From: Acidobacteriota bacterium
Lineage (GTDB): Bacteria; Acidobacteriota; Terriglobia; Terriglobales; Acidobacteriaceae
Direction of reading: 5' to 3'
NCBI GenBank assembly: GCA_021818105.1
Contig: JAKAFB010000023.1
Span: 1 to 43,067, forward strand
Length of the DNA: 43,067 nt
Below, one piece after another: positions 17,213 to 26,941 of the stretch. Made by a program: the position numbers and the translations under genes. The number at the start of each line of letters is the position of its first letter. The stretch's first letter is position 1. The notes beneath the pieces are model-generated. The model did no database searches, was not told the DNA's origin, and saw only the letters and a list, made by a program, of their open reading frames with translations.

Positions 17213-18628
17213 TCACTGCGCCTCCGCACCCATCGATTTCGACGAATACACAAACTGCCTGACCTCGGCTCGCTCCTTCTCAACCTCTGCCAGGTGCTCT
17301 GCGCGAAGCTTCTGATAGATGGCAAACTCCTGCTTGGCGCGGTCCTTCTGCCCAACGTGCACATAGTCGGTCCCCAACCGGTAATGCGCGTCTGAAAGGT
17401 TCGGATTCAGTTGCAGCGCGCGCTCATATTGCGAAATCGACTCAGTGTAGTTGTGCTGGTCCGAATACAGGTTGCCCAACTGCACATGCGCCTCCGGCAA
17501 CGTGTCGTCCAGCGCGATGGACTTTTGCAAAAGCGATTGAATCATCTTCAAGTCCAGCGTTTCGTCCTCCACGCGCTTGCCCTTCCATAGGCTCATCGCA
17601 TAGTAGTACTGCGCCCGTGCATTCTGCGGCTCCAGTTCAGCATAGCGTTTGAAGGCTTGAATCACTTCGTCCGCTTGTGTCGGTGAGCTGTCGTAAGCCT
17701 TGGAAAGAAACAAATAGCAACGTGCGTCCGAGGGCGTCAGCGCCGCCGCCGACAGCAGCGCTTTGACCGCATCGTCATACTTACCGCGCGAATAGAGCGA
17801 TAGGCCCAGTCCAATCAGCAATCGCGGCGACTTGGGATACCGCTGCACCCCCTGCTCGAAAATTGCAATCGCCGGCTCATATGTCCTATGAAGAAGCATT
17901 TCACTGCCCCAGTCAAACAGGTTGTCCTCGCTCGGCTCCATGTGCGCGGCCTTCTCATACTCGTTGGCCGCCGCTACAAAGTTGCCACCCTTCTCCTCCA
18001 CCTGCGCCAACAGGTTATGCAACTCCGCGCTATCCTGAAGCTTGAGCAATGCATGGATCGTCTGTCGCGCCGCATCAAGCTGTCCGAGCTGAAAGTCAGT
18101 CATCGCCAGGTCGTAGCTGTTTTCATACGAATCCGGCTTGATGCGCTGTGCCTCTTCCAGCAGTGGCCGCGCCTCCGCCAACCGGCCGGTACGAATGTAC
18201 AACTCACCCAGATTATGGTTGGCATCGTAGCTATTGGGCTCCAGCCTCAGCGCCTCACGAAACTGCTCACCCGCAAGTGCGGCTTTGCCCGCATGCAAGA
18301 GTGCAGCTCCCAGGTTGGTGCGCGCTGCTGCCGAGTCCGGTTTCAACTGTGCAGCAATCTTCAGTTGCTCCACAGCTTTGGCATCGTCTGACAGCGACGC
18401 ATACACCATTCCCAATAACTCATGCACCTCAAAGCTCCTCGTTGCGTAAGGCAGCACGCCTTCCAGCGCTACGGCAGCTTCAGCGTAACGACCAGCCTCA
18501 TAATCAGCCACGGCTGATTGATAGAGGCGGTCTAGTTTTTGCCTGGGAATTTGCTGGGCGCTTGAAGATAATGCGCCGGCCACGAGCGCGACAAGAAGGA
18601 ACAACCGAAACTTTGGCCTCTTGCTCAC
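17213..18628 (-). CDS. Exported TPR-repeat protein, copy 1
   Basis: A protein of about 471 residues built almost entirely of tetratricopeptide repeats (roughly ten), which normally serve as protein-binding scaffolds. An N-terminal signal sequence (FRLFLLVALVAGALSSSAQQ) directs it across the inner membrane. The repeats are recognisable as ADYEAGRYAEAAVALE, LGAALLHAGKAALAGEQF, LGELYIRTGRLAEARPLLEEA and so on to SISQYERALQLNPNLSDAHYRLG. The frame opens at 18646, but a strong GGGGAGG lies six bases before a GTG at 18628, which also begins directly at the signal peptide, so that start is preferred. It is clearly paralogous to the C-terminal part of the protein at 33291-34967; both share NLFDWGSEMLLHR- and YYYAMSLWK-type blocks and a Glu-rich end. 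It lies behind the TonB receptor and its terminator and ahead of the copy-2 hydrolase. Confidence 0.88.
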   Translation of the reverse strand: MSKRPKFRLFLLVALVAGALSSSAQQIPRQKLDRLYQSAVADYEAGRYAEAAVALEGVLPYATRSFEVHELLGMVYASLSDDAKAVEQLKIAAQLKPDSAAARTNLGAALLHAGKAALAGEQFREALRLEPNSYDANHNLGELYIRTGRLAEARPLLEEAQRIKPDSYENSYDLAMTDFQLGQLDAARQTIHALLKLQDSAELHNLLAQVEEKGGNFVAAANEYEKAAHMEPSEDNLFDWGSEMLLHRTYEPAIAIFEQGVQRYPKSPRLLIGLGLSLYSRGKYDDAVKALLSAAALTPSDARCYLFLSKAYDSSPTQADEVIQAFKRYAELEPQNARAQYYYAMSLWKGKRVEDETLDLKMIQSLLQKSIALDDTLPEAHVQLGNLYSDQHNYTESISQYERALQLNPNLSDAHYRLGTDYVHVGQKDRAKQEFAIYQKLRAEHLAEVEKERAEVRQFVYSSKSMGAEAQ

Positions 18629-18672
18629 AGGCCGCCTCCCCATCACCGCGTGAGCAATGTGCTACGCAGAAG

Positions 18673-18716
18673 AACACCCCGGAAAGGCACCCAGCAGGAG
18701 CACCTTCCGGGGTGTT
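18673..18716 (-). terminator. Rho-independent-type terminator after the TonB receptor gene
   Basis: A perfect 12-base stem (AACACCCCGGAA at 18673-18684 with TTCCGGGGTGTT at 18705-18716) encloses a 20-base loop. In the leftward direction it begins 12 bases after the receptor stop and is followed by TTCTTC. In the rightward direction TTTT follows it. It should end receptor transcription before the TPR gene. Confidence 0.8.
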
Positions 18717-18727
18717 TTCATTCTAGC

Positions 18728-21700
18728 CTAGTAGTACAACTTCAAAGCAAACTGGATCTGCCGCGGATCGAAAGGCGCATCGCGCGTCGAGCCGAGTTCG
18801 CCAAAGTGAGGATCGAAGATATTGCCTGAGCCTCCGATCGCCACCACGCCGTTGCCGCCGAAGTTCGGTGCATTGAAGTTCGGGTGGTTAAGGATGTTGA
18901 AGAATTCCGACCGGAACTGCAACGAGAATCGATCGTTCAGTTGGAAGTTCTTAAACGCGGAGAAATCGAGCCGATGGAACCCTGGCCCAGGGACCTGCCC
19001 CGGCTTTGAGCCGAGTGCATCTGAACCGGTCAAAGGAATGCAACCGGCCGGCGAATCCGGAATCGGCACCGGATTAGACGGCGTGCCCCCAAGCTGGCAG
19101 GGCTGGTTGAACGCCTTGGCATTGTTGATCCAGAAGGGCCGCGGTCCACCATCGATCGTCTTGACCTTGATACCGAGTTGCGGGCTTTGTCCCTTCATGA
19201 GGATGACGTTACACCCGGTTCCCGACGTGGTGCCGGTTGGGCAACCAAAATTGACAGGCTGTCCTCCCTGTAGCGTAACAATCCAGTTTGTGGCCCATCC
19301 TCCGAAGAGAATATTCGTGATACCTCCGGAGTTCATGAAGCGTTGGTCCTTCCCGAATGGAAGCTGATAGCCGCCGCTGAAGTGGAGCACCTGGCGGATA
19401 TCGAAGTTCGCAAGCGCATAGTCAAACATCGGTCCAAGGCCTTTTACGCCATAGGCGCGCAAGCCGCCGGTCGTGCCGCCGTTCAGCAAGTCACCGGCAT
19501 TCGACATCGTTTTGGACCATGTGTACGCAAACAGGTATGTCAGGCCATTCGAGAACTGCTGCTCGATCTTGGTCTGCAGACCGTTGTACTGGCTTTGGCC
19601 ATAGGTCGCCTGATAACTTCCGCCTCCAAAGTCGGGGAACGGAACATAGGGTTGCGTGCTGAGACCGGACGGCAGAATCTGAGGCACGTTCTTGTAGCCA
19701 ACGCCGCCCTGCAGGTTGCGGCCATTCGTTGAGACGTATGCCGCCTGAGCCGACAACGTCCGCGTAAGCGAGTACTGCAGTGTGAAGTTCGCGCTGTAGG
19801 TACGCGGTGTCTGGTAGTCGAACTGCAAGCCTTGGAGACCGAGACCTCGAGCATCCACCGTCGCTGGATCAAAGGGGATACAGGAGAAGCCTGCCTCAAA
19901 GGTTGCCGTTCCACCTGGACCTGCCGTTGGGCAATTGGCGAACGGGGTGTTGTAGCTCGTAGGCGCCACCTGGGAAGAGATACCCGAAGCGACTTGCGGC
20001 GAATACGAGAAGTTGTACACAAAGGGATAGTTCTCACCGATGTTCGGTCCATATCCCTGGTTTTCAAAGGAGTTGAAGAAAATACCGAACCCGCCACGCG
20101 CAACCAATTTCGGCGTGATCTCATACGCAAAACCGATGCGCGGAGCAAAGTTGGTTTTCTGGGTTTGCAGGAGACCCTGGCCGTACTTGTCGGTGCTTAG
20201 CAGTGCAATGCCATCTGCTGCGAGCAAGTCCACCAAGCCACGGCACCCTACGCCAAGGCAGGTCGCATCGGTCGACAGAGTGCGATTGTCTTTGCCGCTG
20301 GCCGGGATGATGAACGTCGGCTTGCCCAAAGGCCCGCCGCTAGGAACGAAGTTAGCCTGACCACCATTGGTCTCGTTAATCGGACCGAAGTAATCCCAGC
20401 GCAGGCCAAGGTTCAGCGTGAGCTTCGGGGTCACCTTCCAGTCGTCCTGGAAGTATGAGGCAAAGTACTTCTTCGCGTCGTAGGTCTTGTTGATATTCGA
20501 AGCGAACACCTGGTCCGAACCGCCTGAATAGCTGAAGCCGTTCGGATTCGGATTGCCATACAAAGTGGCAGGTGCAGGCGCCGGAGGCAGCAGGAACTGC
20601 GCCATGCCGCCCGTGGTGTTGGACTGGGTCGGAATATCCGTGAAGCCTCCGCCATAGTTGAACTGTCCGCGAGACCAGGCCGGCTGCAGCGTTGAGAACT
20701 TCACACTCTGGTATTCGATACCCATCTTGAAGTTGTGCTTGCCGTAAATCTTCGTGAAGTCATCCGTAATCTGAAGGGTCTGGCTGACTTCGTCCGAAGG
20801 CAGGAAGCTATTGCTACCCAAGGTTGCCAGATTGCCGATGCCAAATGCAGGCAATCCGCCATTCCCATTCCCTTGCGGAATGCCCTGAATGCCGAACTGC
20901 TCCGGAATGCCGGATGTTCCACCTTCCGGTCCGAAGCGCGTCGTATGCAGGTGAGCGAAGCCGCCGCGCACCTGGTTGATCGTCGTCGGATTAAAAACGT
21001 GCGTCCAGGCTGTAACCGCCTGTTGGGATTTTGCTGTCTGGATACCCTGCTGGAAGCTGCCACCGTCGGCAATGCCACCGAAGATGCCGGGGATGTAAAT
21101 CGGATCATCGGCATAGCTGAAGCGGAAGAAGATCTGCTCTTTCTACGTGGGGTTGTAGTCCAAACGGGTGTCAAACGTGTTCGAATGCTCAAACAGGTTG
21201 GGGCTTACCGAATAGGTAGACAAGCCGGAGTTCGGAGCCGGATAAAGCTGCAACAGCTTGATTGCGTTGGGATCAAGCCGTCCCGGATCCAGTTGGTTCA
21301 AATTACATCCGGCAATTGTGTACGAATTGCCGGCAGGCGTCGCTCCGCAGCTGCCAAACGGATCACGCACATAGCCGTCCGCTCCGCTGACGTTAGTCAA
21401 TCCCGACACCGGGTCCACCGCTCCATTTGCAACCAGGCGGGTCGTTGCAGGATCAAGAATCGTACCCAAGGGAACGGACCTGCCCAGGATATCCTTGCGG
21501 CTCGACGTCGTGCCACCAGCCTGGCTCAGAATGTCAGAGAGGTCCGTGAATCCGCTGTTCCGCTCGTTGAGTGTTGGCACCTGGCCGTTTTCCGCCGTGC
21601 CCTGCACGCGCCGCTTCCCTTCGTAATCGCCGAAGAAGAAGAACTTGTTCTTGATGATCGGGCCACCGGCAGACGCGCCGAACTGATTCAGTCGGAGCTC

Positions 21701-22576
21701 GCCCTTCTTGATTCCACCGTTATTCTCAAACCAGTCGGCAGCGTCCAGCTTGTCGTTGCGGAAGAACTCCCACACCGCGCCGTGAAGGCTGTTCGTACCG
21801 GACTTGATGGTTGCGTTCAAAACGGCACCGGCCGCGCGACCCAGCTCAGCACTGAAGTCCGCCGTCTGCACCTTGAACTCCTGAATGGCATCCACAGGAG
21901 GCAGAATGACGTAGTTCGTACCGTTCAGGAAGTCGACGGCGTTCGAGTTGTTGTCAATGCCGTCCAGCAGGTAGTTGTTCTGCGCCGGACGCAAACCGTT
22001 TGCCGAAAATGCGCCCGAAGCTGCGTTGCCGCGGGTGTCAGCCTGCGGCGTCTGCATGCCGGCTCCAAGCTGCGCAAGAAAAGTGAAATTGCGTCCGTTG
22101 AGCGGGAGATTGTTGACTTCTTGTTGACCAATCACCTGGCCGACCGATGCTTCCTCGGTCTGCAGCAACGCTGGCGCTGTCGTCACCTCCACCGTTTCAG
22201 TCGCCGCACCAAGCTTCATCTGCACGTTCACCTGAAGCACCTGTGCTACCTGCACCCTCAGGTTGGTCTGCGTCGTCTTGGCAAAGCCCTTCGCGGTTGC
22301 GGTCACGGAGTACCTGCCAATCCTGACCGGGGAAAAGGTATACGAGCCGTTGTTATTCGACTTTGTCGTCAGCGTGATGCCCTGATCCAAATTCAACAGG
22401 GTCACCTCCGCGCCTGGCACAACCGCACCGGTCGTGTCTGTAACCGTTCCGGTGATCGCTCCTTCGTCAACCTGGCCATATGCATACCGGCCCTGGACGA
22501 GAAGAAGACAAATACACGTGAACGCTATATAACCCAGAGCCCTTAGCCAACTCGGGTTTTTGCTGTCACGGCCCAT
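18728..22576 (-). pseudogene. TonB-dependent receptor with carboxypeptidase-like domain, interrupted by an in-frame amber codon
   Basis: A 1282-codon frame for an acidobacterial-type outer-membrane TonB-dependent receptor. It begins with a signal peptide (to about 35), followed by a carboxypeptidase-regulatory-like beta domain (GAITGTVTDTTGAVVPGAEV onward, about 38-120). Next come a plug (NNLPLNGRNFTFLAQL, NNYLLDGIDNNSNAVDFL) and a long beta barrel ending in the aromatic IQFALKLYY. Codon 478 (bases 21145-21143) is TAG inside the barrel motif LDYNPT-stop-KEQIFFRFSY. The frame before and after is the same and has no other defect, so this is a single nonsense change, perhaps from CAG. It may be a recent pseudogene, a suppressed stop or a sequencing error. 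GGAGG at 22585-22589 precedes the ATG. A promoter and LacI-type operator lie upstream. The substrate is unknown; carbohydrate is likely from the regulator site. Confidence 0.9.
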
Positions 22577-22673
22577 ACAAACGTCCTCCGTTCTTGCTCT
22601 TACCTGCGCTTACCTTTTTGTCTTCGGCTTGACCGAGCCCTAGGGGGCAAACCCGGTCACGTAGAACCGTCTG

Positions 22674-22688
22674 TTGTAAACGGTTTCA
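22674..22688. promoter_or_regulatory. LacI/CcpA-type operator upstream of the TonB receptor
   Basis: TTGTAAACGGTTTCA matches the general LacI-family/cre pattern (WTGNAARCGNWWNCA) at every defined position, with the central CG. It lies 98 bases before the receptor start and about 10-24 bases after the predicted transcription start. A repressor bound there would block the promoter. No lacI-type gene is in the window. Confidence 0.7.
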
Positions 22689-22704
22689 TCAGCGTGCGAC
22701 CAAG

Positions 22705-22732
22705 ATTATTGGATTCGCTGAGGGATTGTCAA
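22705..22732 (-). promoter_or_regulatory. Sigma70-like promoter of the TonB receptor gene
   Basis: Read leftward, a perfect -35 TTGACA (22732-22727) is followed after 16 bases by AATAAT (22710-22705), five of six to the -10 consensus. This is the best promoter match in the window. Transcription would start near 22698, giving a leader of about 120 bases that contains the LacI-type operator and the GGAGG ribosome site. Confidence 0.7.
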
Positions 22733-22816
22733 CCAAAAGTTTGAGATGCCAATCAACCTCTCGATGCAGCCCCGCCAAACCCTTGCGCAATCCTCCCAGC
22801 CTACCGCCCCGATGCG

Positions 22817-22831
22817 CCAATATCTTATTGG
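22817..22831. promoter_or_regulatory. Palindrome in the divergent receptor/FG-GAP intergenic region
   Basis: CCAATA (22817-22822) and TATTGG (22826-22831) form a perfect inverted repeat around TCT, followed by AT-rich sequence with a -10-like TATAAA. It lies in the stretch 22733-23104, which holds no convincing gene: the open frame at 22689-22988 minus has no recognisable domain. The repeat could be an operator for the rightward gene. Confidence 0.3.
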
Positions 22832-23064
22832 ATATAAAGTGTTTAGCTGAGACTGCACAGGTCCTGGTCCATGCGCCGTCTATGACTTCCTCCCAGGTCA
22901 TTCTCAGCAGATATTCGTTTAATATTTGCCTTTCACTTGACTCTGAAGCCATCCCAGGTGTGCAGAGCTGCCGGGCCGGATCCCCCAAATCCCAATTACC
23001 CGCAGCCTGTTTCCTCCCACGAGTAGAGCTTCGTGCACCACCACCGCCGCTTCTGGCCGGATGC

Positions 23065-23070
23065 TATGAT
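23065..23070 (+). promoter_or_regulatory. -10 element of the FG-GAP/thioredoxin-fold/TPR fusion gene
   Basis: TATGAT at 23065-23070 fits the -10 consensus in five of six bases. Transcription from about 23077 would leave a leader of about 28 bases before the ATG at 23105. It excludes the earlier in-frame GTG at 23033 as start. No good -35 is visible. Confidence 0.45.
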
Positions 23071-23104
23071 GCGAACATCCCGACGCCAAACGGATTTTTC
23101 GCGC

Positions 23105-26100
23105 ATGAAGTCGCACCAGTCGAACACAGGACGTCCTCTTTCCCGTCGGGCAATTCTCAAGAGCATGGGGCTGGCCCCCGTACTACTGCGCCCCGCTCCG
23201 TTTCGCGGCTCATCTCTTCTGCTGCGCGCCACGGGGCTTCTTCCCGACGCAGCGCCTGCACTGCCCTTCTCCGATGTGCGCCTCACGCCGCGCTATCCTG
23301 CTGCATCGCCGCTCGCAGACGTGCTGCGTCTTGTTCCGCCCGGTTCCGACGAATACATCACCGAAAAATACGCCGCGGAAATCGAGCACATCCTCGCGCA
23401 GTGGAGCACTGCGCTGCGCCAATCGCCGCACAATCTCACGCACCTCGCCACCGCACTTGACGCATCCATCCACGCTTCCACATTTTCTGCTCAGGAAACG
23501 CCGGTGCGTTCTTCTTTCGGCATCGAAGTCCTGCGCAGGCAATTCGCGCCCGGCACCTCGCAAACGCGCGAGCAGTTTCTCCGCAGCCTGCAAGCATGGC
23601 TAGCTGCCGCCGCGCAGATCCACACCGCAGAGTTCGAAATCTACGGCATCACGGCACTCGCCACCGACCCTCTCACCGTCCAGACTGAAATTCGCTACGA
23701 CCTCGTTGCCACGCGCCACGACGCTCGCCGCGAAGAGCGTGTCGGTTCCTGGACGATCACGTGGTCCCGTGTCGATGTCCAATCCTGGCAGGCGCATCAA
23801 TGGCAGGCCCACAACGAGCAACTTTGCGTCGTGCAGGGTCCGGCCTTTGTGGATGTCACCACACGCGCGCTCGGTGAGCTGGACTGCTACCGTCAGCAGT
23901 TGGTCCACGGCGCCGATCACTGGCGCACCATCCTCGACGGCGCCATCGGCGTCGATGTCTACTGCAACAACGGCGTGGCCGCAGGCGACTACGACAACGA
24001 TGGCTTTGACGATCTCTACATCTGCCAGCCCGCCGGCCTTCCCAACCGCCTCCTACGCAATCGTGGCGATGGCACCTTTGAAGATGTCACTGAGAAGGCG
24101 GGCGTTGGGGTGCTCGACAGCACCGCCTGTGCGCTCTTTGTCGACTTCGACAACCGCGGCCTGCAGGATCTTCTTGTTGTCTGCGGCACCGGCCCCTTGC
24201 TGTTTCGCAATCAGGGCGACGGCACCTTCAAGCGAAAGCCCGATGCCTTTAGGTTCGCCAATGTTCCGCAGGGTACATTCACCCATGCAGCCGTGGCCGA
24301 TTATGACGGTGACGGCCGCCTCGATATCTACCTCTGCATGTATATGTACTATCTGGGGCTAGAGCAGTATCACTACCCCATCCCTTACTACGACGCCCGC
24401 AACGGTCCGCCCAACTGCCTCTTCCACAACGAGGGCAACGGATCATTCGTAGAAACCACACAGGCTGCTGGTTTCACCGCCGACAATGACCGATACAGCT
24501 TCGCCTGTGCATGGGGAGACTCCAACGGGAACGGCCTTCCCGATCTGTTCATCGCCAACGACTTCGGAAGCTCGCAGCTCTATCGCAATAACGGAGACGG
24601 CACGTTCACTGTCGTCTCCGGTCAGGCTCACGTTGAAGGTGTCGGTGCGGGCATGAGCTGCTGCTGGTGCGACTTCGATAACGACGGCCGTCAGGACATC
24701 TACGTCCCCAGCATGTGGGAGGCAGCCGGACAGCGCGTGTCGCTGCAAAAGCAGTTCCACGCCGACGCTCCCGAGCACATTCGCGAGCTCTACCAGCGCC
24801 ACGCCCGCGGCAACGCGCTCTACCGCAACAATGGAGACGGCACATTCGAGAATGTCGGACATCACGCCGCCGTTGAGATGGGCCGCTGGTCCTGGTCCTC
24901 TGACTTCTGGGACTTCGACCACGACGGCTACTCTGACCTCTACGTTTCCAACGGATACATCTCCGAAATGTCGCGCGACGATCTCGCCAGCTTCTTCTGG
25001 CGGCAGGTCGTCGCCAAGTCCTCTGAGGACTCCACACCCTCGCTCGCTTATGAGCGAGGCTGGAACGCCATCAACGAACTCATCCGGTCAGACAATACCT
25101 GGCACGGGTATGCGCGCAACGTCCTCTTCAGCAATAATCACGACGGAACATTCGCCGAGGCATCCGGCCCCCTCGGCCTCGACTTCCTTGAGGACAGCCG
25201 CTCATTCGCTCTCGCCGACATCGACCACGACGGCCGACTCGAAATCATCCTCAAGAATCGCAACGCGCCTCAGTTGCGCGTCCTGCACAACCATCTTCGC
25301 AGCATCGGCCACTCCATCTCCTTCCGCCTGCGTGGCCACAAGAGCAATCGCGACGCCATCGGCACTGCCATCACCGTCGAAGCCGAAGGCCTGCGGCAAA
25401 TCAAATATCTTCAGGCCGGCTCAGGCTTTCTGGCCCAGCACTCCAAGGAACTTTTTTTCGGCATCGGCAATGCCGGCTCCGTCGAGCGCGTCACGCTGCG
25501 CTGGCCCAGCGGCCTTGTGCAGCATTTCAGCAATCTCCCCGCAAACCACCGCATCATAATTGAAGAAGGAGCCAGCACCTTCACGGCCACTCCGTTCGCA
25601 GCGCCGCCCGCCCTGGAGGCACAGCCCGTGCCGCAACAGCCATCGCAGCCTCTGCCTTCGCAGGTGGAAACATGGCTTATTGAGCCGCTCAAGGCTCCGG
25701 ATTTCTCCCTGCCGGATCTTGCTGGCAACACAACACGCCTTGGCGCATTACAAGGCCAGTGCGTTCTGCTCGCATTCTGGTCCACGGCGTCCCAGTCTTC
25801 GCTGGATCAGCTTCGCAGTCTGCGCCAACATTCTTCCTCGCTCACACCCGGCGCGCTTCAAGTCCTCTCCATCAACCTCGACGGGGTGGCCACGACTCAG
25901 CAAGCACACTCCTTCGCAGCCGACCTTCATCCCTCATTCCCGGTTCTCTTCGCAAGCGATGAGGTCGCTGGCATCTACAACATCATCTACCGGCACATGT
26001 TCGACCGCCGCCGCGACCTCGCCATTCCCACTTCATTCCTCCTCGACAAGCAGGGCATGATCGTCAAGGTTTATCAGGGCACAGCCGATCCTGCTCAGAT

Positions 26101-26941
26101 CCTGCGCGATGCGCAATCCATTCCCGCCACCGCCGCCGAGCGCATGCAGAAGGCACTCCCCTTCACCGGGCAGCTCGTGCAGGACGTCTTTCTTCGTAAC
26201 GACTTTACCTACGGCGTAGCCATGTTCCAGCACGGCTATCTTGACCAGGCCGCCGCATCCTTCCAGCAAGTCATCGCAGCCAAGCCTAATAATGCCGATG
26301 CCTTCTACAACCTCGGCACTCTCTATCTGCGCAAAAATGACCTCGAAACCGCGCAGCGCAATCTCGAGACAACCGTCAGGCTGCAGCCCGACTATCCTGA
26401 AGCCTGGAACAATCTCGGCATGATCGCCGCACAGCAGGGACGCGCTGATGATGCCATCCAGGACTTCCAGAAGTCCCTCAGTCTGCGCCCCCGCTACGCC
26501 ATCGCCATGCTCAACCTCGGCAATGTCTACCGCCGCCAGCGCGACTTCGCCCAGGCACAGGACTATCTCTCGCGCGCGCTCAAGCTTCGTCCTGACGATC
26601 CTGAAATCAACTACAGTCTAGGCATGCTCTACGCACAGCAAAACCAGTTGCAGCAGGCCGCGGACTATCTGCAAAAGGCCATCAGCCTTCGCCCCAACTA
26701 TCCCGAGGCGCTCAACAATCTCGGCGTCCTCTACGTCCGAGTGCGGGACTACGCAAAAGCCGAAGAACAGTTCACCAGCGGCATTCGCATTGCGCCCGGT
26801 TATGACCAGTCCTACCTCAACCTAGCGCGTCTCTACGTCATGCAGAATGACAAGGCCAAAGCGCTCGAAGTCTTGCACCGACTGCTCGCCGTGCAGCCCC
26901 AGAACGAGACAGCCAGGCAGGCAATGGAAATGCTACAATGA
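23105..26941 (+). CDS. Exported FG-GAP/VCBS-ASPIC/UnbV-thioredoxin-fold-TPR fusion protein
   Basis: A 1278-residue exported protein with a Tat-like start (LSRRAILKSMG at about 12-22). After a helical region of about 260 residues come seven or so calcium-type FG-GAP/VCBS repeats (about 290-740), marked by DYDNDGFDDLYI, DYDGDGRLDIYL, DFDNDGRQDIYV and DFDHDGYSDLYV. An ASPIC/UnbV domain follows (about 735-830; SNRDAIGTAITVEAEG, RWPSGLVQHF). Next is a redoxin/AhpC-like domain (about 860-1000; APDFSLPDLAGNTTRL, AIPTSFLLDKQGMIV). Its CxxC site reads SQSS in FWSTASQSSLDQL, so redox activity is not expected. About seven TPRs end the protein (1034-1278). The ATG at 23105 is chosen from the Tat motif and the upstream -10. 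The stop overlaps the next gene by ATGA. The likely role is extracytoplasmic binding or scaffolding; the ligand is unknown. Confidence 0.88.
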   Translation: MKSHQSNTGRPLSRRAILKSMGLAPVLLRPAPFRGSSLLLRATGLLPDAAPALPFSDVRLTPRYPAASPLADVLRLVPPGSDEYITEKYAAEIEHILAQWSTALRQSPHNLTHLATALDASIHASTFSAQETPVRSSFGIEVLRRQFAPGTSQTREQFLRSLQAWLAAAAQIHTAEFEIYGITALATDPLTVQTEIRYDLVATRHDARREERVGSWTITWSRVDVQSWQAHQWQAHNEQLCVVQGPAFVDVTTRALGELDCYRQQLVHGADHWRTILDGAIGVDVYCNNGVAAGDYDNDGFDDLYICQPAGLPNRLLRNRGDGTFEDVTEKAGVGVLDSTACALFVDFDNRGLQDLLVVCGTGPLLFRNQGDGTFKRKPDAFRFANVPQGTFTHAAVADYDGDGRLDIYLCMYMYYLGLEQYHYPIPYYDARNGPPNCLFHNEGNGSFVETTQAAGFTADNDRYSFACAWGDSNGNGLPDLFIANDFGSSQLYRNNGDGTFTVVSGQAHVEGVGAGMSCCWCDFDNDGRQDIYVPSMWEAAGQRVSLQKQFHADAPEHIRELYQRHARGNALYRNNGDGTFENVGHHAAVEMGRWSWSSDFWDFDHDGYSDLYVSNGYISEMSRDDLASFFWRQVVAKSSEDSTPSLAYERGWNAINELIRSDNTWHGYARNVLFSNNHDGTFAEASGPLGLDFLEDSRSFALADIDHDGRLEIILKNRNAPQLRVLHNHLRSIGHSISFRLRGHKSNRDAIGTAITVEAEGLRQIKYLQAGSGFLAQHSKELFFGIGNAGSVERVTLRWPSGLVQHFSNLPANHRIIIEEGASTFTATPFAAPPALEAQPVPQQPSQPLPSQVETWLIEPLKAPDFSLPDLAGNTTRLGALQGQCVLLAFWSTASQSSLDQLRSLRQHSSSLTPGALQVLSINLDGVATTQQAHSFAADLHPSFPVLFASDEVAGIYNIIYRHMFDRRRDLAIPTSFLLDKQGMIVKVYQGTADPAQILRDAQSIPATAAERMQKALPFTGQLVQDVFLRNDFTYGVAMFQHGYLDQAAASFQQVIAAKPNNADAFYNLGTLYLRKNDLETAQRNLETTVRLQPDYPEAWNNLGMIAAQQGRADDAIQDFQKSLSLRPRYAIAMLNLGNVYRRQRDFAQAQDYLSRALKLRPDDPEINYSLGMLYAQQNQLQQAADYLQKAISLRPNYPEALNNLGVLYVRVRDYAKAEEQFTSGIRIAPGYDQSYLNLARLYVMQNDKAKALEVLHRLLAVQPQNETARQAMEMLQ

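Noticed and set aside
18728..20971. Treating the 3' part of the receptor as a separate gene starting with GTG at 20971
   Set aside because: The start would fall inside the barrel, the frame is continuous with the upstream part apart from one TAG, and no ribosome site or promoter is present.
20735..22546. 603-codon open frame on the plus strand
   Set aside because: It lies entirely antisense to the TonB receptor, whose domains are unmistakable; the translation has no recognisable domain and reflects codon bias of the real gene.
22689..22988. 99-codon open frame on the minus strand upstream of the receptor
   Set aside because: It overlaps the predicted receptor promoter and shows no recognisable domain or ribosome site.
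25690..26120. A functional thiol-disulfide oxidoreductase domain in the FG-GAP fusion
   Set aside because: The fold is recognisable but the CxxC site is absent (SQSS), so a redox role is not claimed.
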